Made by a program: the position numbers and the translations under genes
Source: Gymnogyps californianus
Taxonomy: Eukaryota > Chordata > Aves > Accipitriformes > Cathartidae
Length of the DNA: 64,000 nucleotides
NCBI RefSeq assembly: GCF_018139145.2
Contig: NC_059478.1
Coordinates: 9,176,001-9,240,000 of the forward strand
Direction: 5' to 3'
Notes under the pieces: generated by a model
Seen by the model: the letters and a program-made list of their open reading frames with translations, nothing else
Databases searched by the model: none
Told to the model about the DNA's origin: nothing
Shown here: positions 24,591 through 34,700 of the stretch, in pieces
Numbering within the stretch: position 1 is the stretch's first letter
How the letters are laid out: each line of letters starts with the position of its first letter

Positions 24591-25230
24591 GCAGAAAGCT
24601 CTCCAGAGAGCCCTGGGGACAGGACGTGATCAGGCTCTATGAGAAGGAAAGAGCCATCATGGAAAAGCTTGGTGAGTTACTTGCATTGACCTTCGCTGTG
24701 AAGGAGCTCACACTAGGTTCATTCCTTAGGGGACACGCATTTGCATGACTGTTGCAAGGCACTGAGGAAAAAAAAAAAAAAAGAGATTTTTAACCCCATT
24801 TTTAGAACACACGGTTAAAAATCTGCCAGAAGGAGTGCTCAGATGAACTGCCAAATACTCGCCTGGGTGAGAATTACAGTGATCCCTCTACCAAAAAGCC
24901 AATGTTGTTAAAGATAATGCTAATTTTTAAAAAGTTCCAGTGGGAACCAGGAAACTGCAAAGCAGTGAGGCTACCTTCTATAAAAGGCAAGTTGTTAGAA
25001 AGGATAATAAAGTCTTGAAATAACAGAGCCCAGGATAAATCTGGTGTAATGGGAGATTCCATGTGGTTTGTGAGGGGGCAGTTGCAAGGCACAAACCTAT
25101 AGCGCTCTTGGAGGAAACCAGCCATTGTGTACACAAGACAATCTGGTCCTCGGAGGGCACTTGGATCTCCAAAAAACTCTCCCAGAAGGGCTCTTAAAGA
25201 AATTAAGCTGTCATGGGAAGAAAAGGAAGG
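24590..25230 (+). mobile_element. Decayed non-LTR retrotransposon (LINE) reverse-transcriptase fragment
   Basis: Reading the plus strand through stops and frameshifts gives pieces typical of a LINE reverse transcriptase: a GNCKAV-LPSIKGKLLERIIKS stretch near 24,950-25,015 (like the NYRPVSLTS-PGK region) and LPEGLLKKLSCHG near 25,175-25,220 (like DTVPHKRLLKKL). An internal run of A lies near 24,768. It is ancient and inactive. A CR1, L2 or L3-type source is likely but was not resolved. Confidence 0.55.
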
Positions 25231-26800
25231 TCTGGGTAGTTTCTTATTGGAAATATTTTCTTAGCACTCTAAAGCCTTGAAATGCACAAACCAAACATTT
25301 CTTACTGGACAAAGGTCTGCAGAAAATACAAGCTATTTTTTTTGTAACCCTTGTTTCTGCTCAATGGTATATGGTTTCTTTTTCAGTGTTTCAGATAAGT
25401 CTCTGCTAAAATGCACAACTGCAATCCCAGCGCATGGTAGAGCTTCCTTGTCACCCTCTCGCATGAAGCTTCATCGCTCGTTTTGGACCTCAATTTCCCC
25501 AGCTTGCTCTGTGCATTCATTAAACCCCCGCCCTGCGGCTGTGGAAGACATTATAGAGCATCAGTCAGCGAACTACGGCAGAGCCACAGGAGCAGGGGAT
25601 TTGCCCACCCAGGACTGAAAGAGGCAAAGTAGGTAAAAGCCTTTAGGGGACAGACCCAATTCCTCTGTGGGGTCTCATGGGGCAAAGCTCCAGGCTCCTC
25701 CAGGCAGCAGGAGGTCTGCGGAGCTGGAGCCATGCCCCCGGCGTGCTTGGAGAGGCTGTCTGCTTTCGAGGGGCACGTGGCCTCGTCCCCAGCTGGAAGG
25801 AGAGCACGTGAGGGTGCTCGGTGTCTGCTGGACAACATTCACACAAACCGCCTGATCCCACAGATCTGAGTTCCCCCGGAATTTCCGCCGCTGACTTTAT
25901 TACTGAAGATAAACGAGAAAAAAATAACTGCATTCCCAATGGCTTGGCAGCCGAGCGCCAGGCTGCGGGGGTTTCCCATGCGGTCCCATGGCCCCGCTGC
26001 CCTTCCCAGCCTGGCAGCTGTGAGAACTGCTGGCACCTCTCGCCCACCGCTCACTGCCCCCCGCTCCCCTCCATGCCAGGAGGTGCCCAGCCGGCTGGCA
26101 AAGCACCCTGCAAACAGCACCTCGGCTTCAAAGGAGATTTTCAAAGCAGCCACCGAGCTGGCAGGCACCGACCGGGCACTTGGGACACCCTGGTGACATC
26201 CCTGCTAGCAAACGAATGGCCCTGACACACTCTCTGGCCCCGAAGGCAACTGGCACAGCCCAGCAAACGTGCTGAGCTTGCAAGGCTGCAGTCCCTCGGA
26301 GAGCGGGGGGCTGCACCCCAGCTGCTGGGAGATGGGGCAGTTGGGCTCTGGGCTATCCCCAAATTGGGGTGAGGCACCTCCATGCTAATAACAGAACCTC
26401 CCCCCAACTCCTCTGTGAAAAGGGCAAAAAGATAGCAGCCCGTGAAGCAGTAAAGTACCTCCATCCTCTGCGGCTGCCGTTGTTTCCTTTCCAGCTCTGC
26501 GAGGCACAAGGGGGGCTGGTGGGCATGTCAATCCCAGGCAGCGGGGAGGGCAGCGCCCCAGACCCCAGGTCTGGCGCCCCTGCTTGGGTGCACCTGGGGG
26601 TCTGTAATCAGCCCAAGCCTAGGCAAACGTCGTTCGAGCATCTCATCCTCTGAAATTTTAGGTTGTACTTTTTTCATTCAGTTTCCATTACAAACTAGTA
26701 AGAAGCTAGCCCAAGCTCTCCAGGGAGGCAGGGTTTCTAGCAGACTTCTAGCTTTTGGTTACTGCACTCACACGCTGAAATGCAGACGCCAGCTTGCTGC
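25231..26800. other. Intergenic, no gene recognised
   Basis: Mixed-composition DNA between the LINE remnant and a dispersed repeat. The open frames here are short and overlap on both strands without domains. Nothing else stands out. Confidence 0.5.
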
Positions 26801-26809
26801 GTAATCCCA

Positions 26810-26995
26810 GAACAGCAGGAGACAGTATTGCAATGCAGGTCCAAAGTCCAGCCAGGACCCAGAGCCAGGCACACCTCTGACACTGCTTGGGGGGGGGGGG
26901 CGGAAGGGGGCCCAGGGCTGAGCTTAAATGTAGCCCCAGGCTGAGAGGGCAGGTGGGTCACGGTAATTAAGGCTGTTAGTGCCCTTGAGGTGTGG
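26810..26995 (+). repeat. Dispersed repeat, copy 1
   Basis: This copy shares an ordered set of blocks with the copy at 31435-31645: CAGCAGG, then TGCAAT..AGGTCCAA, then GGCCCAGGGCTGAGCTTAAA, then TTAAGGC..TTAGTG and CCTTTGAGG-like sequence. Between the blocks it has diverged and gained a run of 12 G near 26,889. Both copies are on the plus strand. The family is not known to me. Confidence 0.5.
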
Positions 26996-26999
26996 ACAC

Positions 27000-28540
27000 C
27001 CAGGTTGGGAGCAAGGTCTCCTATTCCTAGCTCCCATCTGTGGGTGATGAGGCACTCAGATGCACATTTTTGTAGTCACCCAGGCAGCCGAGGTCGGGGA
27101 CAGGCACGTCGCAGATGTTCAAGGTGAACCCTGAGCCTGCACCCCGAGCAGGATGCCCAGGGGATGCCCTGGCTGGGGTGGAGCAGGAGGTGCAGGCAGA
27201 CTGGAGCCGCACACCCTCTGTGGGCGCCTGTGCCGGAGCGGGTGTAATTGCACAGGCACCGGTGTGGGGTGGCACAGACCCATGTGGGTGTGAGCAAGTC
27301 CTGCTACACAAACTGCAAAAGTGTTGGCGCTGAGGCCCCCACGGCCGCCCTGCGTGTTTGAGGGCTTTCCCCTTGTGCTAGCTCTAGTCTGGCCGTGCAG
27401 ACCCAGGCGACGAGCCATGCCCCAGGTGACCCTGCTGAGGATGGGCTGTCACATCCCAGCTGGAAGGCAGGAGGGAAACGTCTGGGATGGCTGTAGTTAC
27501 CCTCTCTGCTCCAAGCACTGCTAAGCCGTGTTAGGAGTGACTCCAATTGCAGCTGCTGGCTGCAGCTTGTCCTCCCCCTGAGCAGCCATGGGGAGCCACA
27601 CAGTTGGGGCTTTGGCTATGGGACCCCTCGGAGCCAGGCTGGTCCCCATGTTTGCCATGATTTGCCTCTCAGCAGGCAGCCTCTCTCGCTGGGGTCGCAC
27701 GTACACTGTGCCTGGGTGCCTGGCTGAGGCCGGGAGAAACTTGTGCCGCAGATGTCACGACCATAGGGAGGCACTGGCTCCGTGATTGCGAGTTAGTGGA
27801 GCAATCAAAGTGATCTTAGCCGAGCAAACAGAAACACTGCGGCGCTGTGCAGCACCCAAGCTTTAGGTGAGCAAGGGGCTGTGTCCCGGCGGGGCAGCGA
27901 TGGGCCAGAGCCATGCAGGGGGAGGTGGGGACCAGTCCCTGCTCAGGTCCCACATCCCACATCGTGGGCGGCTCCGGGCTCTGGTGTGTGTTTTGCTGCT
28001 CTGAAGGGGGATGGAAAAAGGGTCCAAATTTTCCACATAATGAAATTCTGGGTGAGAATTCTTTTTGGCCTCATCAAAGTGTCACTGTCAGATAAAACCG
28101 GAACATTTTCTATGATTAAAAGACCTATTTTTTTTTTTTTTAAGCTTACATTAAAATGAATGTGTTCTGGAACAAAAGTTGCTGTTACCCACCACCCGAT
28201 AACCACTGTTGAAGCTGTGGGTATTTTGACATTAGGCACAGCCTTTAAATCAACAACAAGACTTCTCGTAAGCACTTTTATTTTTATGAAAGTGACATTT
28301 TTCATTGGAAAAAACCTCGCTTGAATGACGCATTTCTATCTGGCTCTTCTAAATACTGACCTGGAGCCTGATACATCATTAAGAAGAAACCCTGTGGGCT
28401 TCCTGAAGTCCCCCAAACAGCAGCTTGGCCCTTCCAATTTGATTACCTGATCTCACCCCAGAAAAAACGCATTTTCCTCCCCCCGTGTGAGCTTAGAGAG
28501 GAGAAAACAAAATCCAGAAGCCGCCGGGGCCGGGGCCCCC
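27000..28540. other. Upstream flank of RGS5, no gene recognised
   Basis: This runs up to the RGS5 promoter. The stretch at 28,000-28,500 is AT-rich, with a run of T near 28,128. No exon, hairpin or repeat was recognised with confidence. Confidence 0.45.
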
Positions 28541-28561
28541 AGCTGCAGCGGGACGGACGGC

Positions 28562-28607
28562 ATTGGTTACGGGGCTGGCGGGGGTCCAGCTCCCTGCACT
28601 ATATAGG
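28562..28607 (+). promoter_or_regulatory. RGS5: RGS5 core promoter: inverted CCAAT and TATA/CArG-like box
   Basis: ATTGG (inverted CCAAT) is at 28562-28566 and TATATA at 28600-28605, in a GC-rich setting. The TATA lies inside ACTATATAGG (28598-28607), one base from the CArG consensus bound by serum response factor. The initiator ATG follows about 105 bases downstream, so transcription should start near 28,630. RGS5 is a pericyte and smooth-muscle gene, which makes a CArG-like site plausible but unproven. Confidence 0.55.
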
Positions 28608-28707
28608 AGGGAGAGGCGGGAGCCGGGCTGCAGACGGAGCTACTGGTGCCTGCTTTAGCCATCGCTCACATCCTTCTCGCGGCCGAGGAAAACTACAGCC
28701 TGCCGAG

Positions 28708-31700
28708 ATGTGCAAAGGATTAGCAGCGTTGCCCCACACGTGCCTGGAGAGGTGAGAGCGGCCAGCCCGCGCGGGGATGCCGGGGGGCCTGCCTCCACGC
28801 AGGGCTCTGCCGGGGGCGGCTGGGGGCAGAGAGGCTCTTCCTGCAGCACATCCCCATGATGGACATCTCTTACGGGGACTGGGATCGCCCAGCTCTGAAC
28901 TGGGAGGGAAGGGAAGCTTGCTGGCGGGGGCTCAGTGGGATGCTGCGAGTGGCTGGGACCTTCGGGGACTCGAGCGCTGATCTGGTCCCAGACTCTCCCC
29001 TCCAGCTTGGGAACCTCTGTGCTGGGCAAGTCTGGGCTGCCCCAAACCAGCCCCTCAACCTCAGCTGCTCCCCTGTGCGGGCCTGGAGCAGGAGCGCGTT
29101 GTCCTCAGATCTTAATATTTGCAAAACATGGGGGGGAGGAAAAAAGCAGGAAAGCCCTTCTGAGGCAAACACAGCCCTGGCTCCAAAGTGCCTCAAAATC
29201 CTCTTTAACTGCCTGCGTCTCCCTCGCACGCGGATTAGTTGGCCCTGGCCCCTCTCACGAGGCTCGGCTCTGTGCGGAGCGCCTGCTCTGTCCCGCTGGT
29301 GGCACTCATCCTCATCTTCATCCCCCTCCACCCCGGTACTTGCCTCAAAACCTGCCCTGGGTGGTGGTGGTGCTTCGCAGGCTGCTCTCACCCCTTGGGA
29401 ACCCAGGCAGTTTCCAGCCCCCAGCCATTTCCATGCTGATCAAAACCTGCCCTCTCCTCCGCTCCTGCGGAGCTGGAGGGGCTCTGGAGGGGCTCTGGAG
29501 GGGCTCTGGAGGGGCTCTGGAGGGGCTCTGGAGGGGCTCTGGAGGGGCTCTGGAGAGAAGCAGAGGTGCAAGGGAGGCCACTGCACAAGGCTGGGGTCTC
29601 CCTGCGGCAGCAGAGCACTCTGTCCTTCACCTAAGGAGGAAACTTGGTAAAAGACTTTAAATATTTTACATGTGAATTACCCAGTGAGGATTTCCTTGCA
29701 GCTGCAAATGCCTTATTACTGGTTTTTAGATGAGGGTGAGGGTGGCATTCACTATCCTGGGGGGAGCTCAAGAGAAGTCCTCCTTTGTCAGCTGAAGCTG
29801 TGCCACTGGAGGCTGATGCTGCGTGGCCAAAAGCAAGGCAAATTGCCATCACAGGCACGAACAGGAGCGCGGGCCTATGACAATTTCTTTGTTTGAAATG
29901 TGCCTTTTGGCCATTCTCGTGGCCCCGTGCTCACCTTGTCTGCTCTCCTGCAGCCTCCTGCACCGCGGGTGGCTGATCCACATGTTTCTGCTCTGCTGTC
30001 ACCTTTGTTGTCACTCTTCTGCTACTTTCTAATACTCAGTTAGGTTTTTTTCCACTGCTGCTATGCTGATGCTTTCATTGACCTCTGTTACGCCCTCAAA
30101 TCCTCACTCTTGAAGGCAGCTTCACTTACACTTTTATGCATGGAGTTAGGACTGGGTTTGTCCCATGTGCATTGTTTTGTATTGCTCTGTGAGGCATTTC
30201 AACAGCTGCTTCATTGCCTGTCTCATGAGACCCTCCTGCAGTTCCTCTCAACTGGTCCCCAAGCGCTGTACCCAGGTAGCTCAATATCTGCTGCTCGGCC
30301 ACTGACCCCCTTCTCCCCACGCACATGGTATGTTTAACAGCACGGTCCAAGCCCGTGTTCCCCTAGGACCGTCCCCACCGAGGAAAACACACCACGTCCC
30401 CTACGCATGGTGTGCTACCTTTCCCACACTGTTGCCCACGCTGTCAACCATGAGATGACCTTCCCCCCTGCAGCTGCCTGGGGTCTGGAGAGCCCATCCA
30501 AGGTCCCCCGCAGACCCAAGGGGCTAGTACCCCCTGAGTCTCCCCAAAGCATGTGCTTGCTGGCCTCTTCAGAGGGGGCTGATGATAGGTTTGAAGGAAT
30601 CTCTTTCTACTGCCAGAGCTGCCTTGACTCCTCTCCAATAGACCATATTTGTCCATGTGTCCACCATGGCTCTCTGATACAGCTGCTGCTGACATGCCTG
30701 TACAGCACCACACTTGCAGCTTTATGGCTCCTTGAATCCCCCTCTGGAGCCTTTTTCCCCTCAAGCGGCATTCCCTCCGGCACCTCCCTGCCCTCAGGAA
30801 CAGCAGCAGCTTTAGCTTTCAGCTATAGCTTTAACTTCTTTGAGCTTCTTTTCTTTTGTTTTGTTTTTAAAGCTGGAGTCTCTCCTGACCCTCCCCAGCA
30901 GCCTTCTTGCTCTTGATGTGTTTGACAGAGCCCATATTTTCTTCTAATGCTTCTTGGAAGCTGTTTCTCAGACTTTTTCTTGGCTTGTTCCCATGTGTTC
31001 TCACACTTAACCTTCCACAGTTTACAGTCCTCTTGCTTTTTCTCACTCAGACTTAGCTGGGGGTTTTTTGAAGGATGCCTTTTCATTTATAACTGCCTTT
31101 TTTACCCTGCTGTTTAGCCTTTGCTGAAGTCTTGCTTAAAAGCTTATAATACATCTGCTGGAGGATGCCAGGATGATGTCTTTAAATAGTCCTTCCCTCT
31201 CGCCAGCCTGCAAGCACTCAGCCCTCTGGCTGTCCTTTCTCACTTCCTTTCAACAAGCTTCCTCATCTCTGCCGTCTCCCCATATTTCACAAAGGTCCCA
31301 CAGCCAAGGACTTGCTCGGAGGAGGAGGTTCTTGCTGCTGTCCCTACACCAGGACCTGCGGAGCCTCAGCAGGGTGGGCAGCCACTGATGGTCCATCAAC
31401 AGCACCACGGGATGGAGCCATCCAGGGAGCCCCACTGGGAGCAGCAGGCAGTGGGGCTGCAATATAGGTCCAACACCAATCCAGGAGACCAGGCTGGGGA
31501 GAAGCCCACCGACAGCACAGCCCAAGGGAAGGTGGCCCCAGGGCTGAGCTTAAACGGAGACCCCGGCTGTGGGCAGGGTGTGGGGCTCAGCTGGGGCTGC
31601 TCAGGGCCATTAAGGCCCATTAGTGGCCTTTGAGGCTGATAGATGTTGGCCGTAAGTCACTGTCAGAAGGTGGGAATCGGAGAGCAAGATTTTGAACCAG

Positions 31701-34700
31701 GTCTAAGTGTTATCCAGGAGAGCGCTTGCTGCTGTGTGAAGCCACCGTCAATTGCATCCAAATCTCGTGCGTGCGTTGGCCTCATCCGCACCAGGGGAGG
31801 GGGGTCCCCAGGTCCTGCTCAGACAGCGACAGAGTCCTGGTCCTGTCTTCCCACCTCCTTCGGCCATCATGTGTTAGATTTGGCTTTCGGTGCCCCTGCT
31901 CCCAGCACAGCCTGTGTTCTCCCCCTGCCTGCTCGGGACCCCCTGGCATCCACCATCCTCGCTTCAGAGGTGGGCAAGCCCCTTCCCCCTTGCTCTTCAC
32001 CCCTGCTCCTGCCGACGAAACCCCTGCCATCAGGCACATGGTCCGATCGCCTGGAGGGGACCGTCCCTGGTGCGCAGCACCCGGCAGCAGGTTGGCCACG
32101 GCAGTGTCCCCAGCTCTGCCCTCCCGAGCGTTGGGCAGTGGCAGGGAGAGCAACCAGGTGGCAGCTGGCATTTCTGCTCAGCCCCTCTTTGAGGGATGCT
32201 CCCTGAGCCCACATGTCCCCTTCCCTGCGGGGAGCTGTGGCCACAAGCACAGACGTCTGGGAAAGCAGAGCCGAGGGAGAGGCCGTCCTGTCCCATCGGC
32301 TTTCCAGGGGCACCCTCTGCACCCACCCATTGCTTCGGTGCTAATGGGGCTGCAGCTCCTGCCCCCTTCACCTGCTCCTCCTCGCTGCAGCTGTGCCATC
32401 CACGTGGGTCGGGGCCGTGCCACGGGGGTCCCGGCACAGCAGTGCCAGCCTGCGGGGTGCCAAGGGGCACCTGAGGCTCGCAGGAGAGCCAGCCCCAGGC
32501 TCTGGGCTTCAGGAGCCAGCTCCAGCTCAGAGCATTTATCCACATTTTATTTATTTATTAGAGGGAGCAGGACAAACAGTGCACGGCAGCATCCCTGTCC
32601 CAGAGACACCTCGGTGCGGGAGCGTGGGGACCTCATCACCCTTCACCTAAGGTCCTGGTCTTTCCAGGCAAGATTCAAGTTTTCTCAGAAGCGCGAGCAA
32701 CGGAAGCTGTCCCTGTAGCTGCTGACATTTTCCATGAAAACAGTTGTATTTCTGGGTCTGCTCTGCCCCATGCTGTACGCCCGCTGCAGGCGGTCCATGT
32801 GGACCCAGGCTGGGCTGCTCACTCTGGCTGGCCCTGCTGCCCGCTCCTGCGCCGACCAGCACTGGCCTTGCTGGCCCCTGCCCGCTCCCGTGCAAGGGTG
32901 GCTGTCGGAGGCAGGTTTCTGCAGCAGAAGCGGGGGGCCGGGGGGCAGCCGGCAGGGGAGCAGAGAATGCACCGGGTCTCAGAAAGTCACCCACAGGGGC
33001 TGGCGGGTGGAAAAACCAAAACACAGAGGGAGTTTTGCAGGGAGGGGAAAAAATTGAAGGAATGGAAATGAAATAGCAGACATAGCAAGGGAGCAATCAT
33101 CCACAGAGGGCTTGTGAAAATAAACAGCAGAAAGGAGAAGCGCAGTGAGTCCTGAAGCCGGGGAGCTGCAGCCCAGCTTCAACAGCTACGCCATGGCGAA
33201 GGCATCGAGCCCAGCCAGCCCGTGGGGAAGCAATGTGGCCCCTTGTTCTCATTCACCTCCTGTGCCAGGAAGATGACCTGGAAGTCATCAAATGTTGCTG
33301 TGCTGGGGAAAAGTCCTGCCCTGCAAAGATGGGGTTTGGGGGGTCCATTTTCACCCCTTTATTTCTTCAGTCTTATGCAGCACACCTGAGTTTTCTCTGC
33401 AAAAGCTCAGCTTGCTCTTGCTACCACCACCGAGCTGCAGCAGAGGGGAGCCTCCTCGGTGGCTTTAAATGCTCAGGACCACGTTACAAATTGTATTGCA
33501 CAAAAGGGAACATTTAGGGAGACAGCTGGACCTGCTGTCAAGCACCAGGACCCCTCTTGTCTCTGCATCCTCCAAATGGAGGTCTGGAGTGTGGCCTCGG
33601 GGCAGCAGTGACTGGCACTCAGCCTTTGGCAGTCAGAGTACTTCAGCTCCTGAAACCCTTCTTCCCCCTCTGCCCAGGGAAAGCAGCGCCCAGGAAAGCA
33701 GCACCCAAGAGGTACCTGTTTGCAGGACCCTTCCCATTGCAGACATAAGGCTCATATATTACTTATATATACACCATATATATATTAGGGCACCCTGCTC
33801 CGAATGCTGTCAGCAATGTGGGGCTGGCGGGCACAATGTGGGATGGGGCTCGGTGTGGGGCAGGCACCGCCGTGCAGCCCAGCCCAGCACCCTGCACAGC
33901 CTCCTCTCCGAAGGCAGCTCCTTCATCTCCTCGCTAGCATTTCCTCCGGGCTCGTCACTATAGAAACTGAGTGCTGCACACACGTCCCCTAATTCATCCT
34001 CAGAGCAGCCCGCCAGCTCCGCTGATACAATTATCCCGGCCAGAGATGGGGACAAAGCAAAGAGATCAAGATCAAGAGCTGCCATTAATTCTGAGTGCCC
34101 GGTTTGAAATGCCTCAGCCAGGCGCCTTTACAGCATTAGGGTCCATTTGTTCATCTGTAATTAATTACACAGCTTTGTACCTCACCAGTGGCCGTGCCGG
34201 GGTCTGTGCGGGCGCAGGGCAGGGACCATGCCCACTGCCCTGTCCCTCTGCCTGACCTGCCTCTGCTCGTCCCCTCCTGCAGGGCCAAGGAGATCAAGAT
34301 CAAGCTAGGCACGCTGCTCCAGAAGCCCGACTCGGCCATTGACTTCATCGTCCCCTACCCAGAGAAGCCAGAGAAGCCGCCCAAGGCCCAGAAGTGAGTA
34401 CTGCACTGGGGCGGGCTGTGCTGGTGCCCGTGCCCGGCTGGAGGGGTGGATGCGAGCCCTTTTGGGATGTGGAGGAGCTGAAGCCCCTGCTGCGGGTGGG
34501 CACAGCGGGCTTTACGTGGCAGGCAGCTCGTAGCACGCTCCTCGTGACCCACCGACTAGGTGCGGGCTCGGAGAGTTACGTCAGGGCAGCATGAGACGTG
34601 TCAGGCAATACAGCTTTATGGAAACCAGATTTCTCATGGAAACTCAATTTACTTTTGATGAGATTTCACATTATTTGATGAAGGTTTTGCCAGAGGCATA

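Larger units (their letters stand above)
28752..34282 (+). other. RGS5: RGS5 intron 1
   Basis: A 5.5 kb intron. It holds an 11-bp minisatellite (29473-29560), the second copy of a dispersed repeat (31435-31645), a possible antisense terminal exon (32530-32918), an AT microsatellite near 33,758-33,788, and a perfect TAATTA palindrome at 34156-34169, just before exon 2. The long frames at 31,700-32,700 are GC artefacts. Confidence 0.7.

Noticed and set aside
29388..29660. Repetitive peptides rich in [11 protein letters not shown] or [11 protein letters not shown]
   Set aside because: They are translations of the 11-bp minisatellite.
30823..31086. 87-residue lysine-rich minus-strand frame
   Set aside because: Looks protein-like in places but has no recognisable family, exon context or promoter; left as unexplained.
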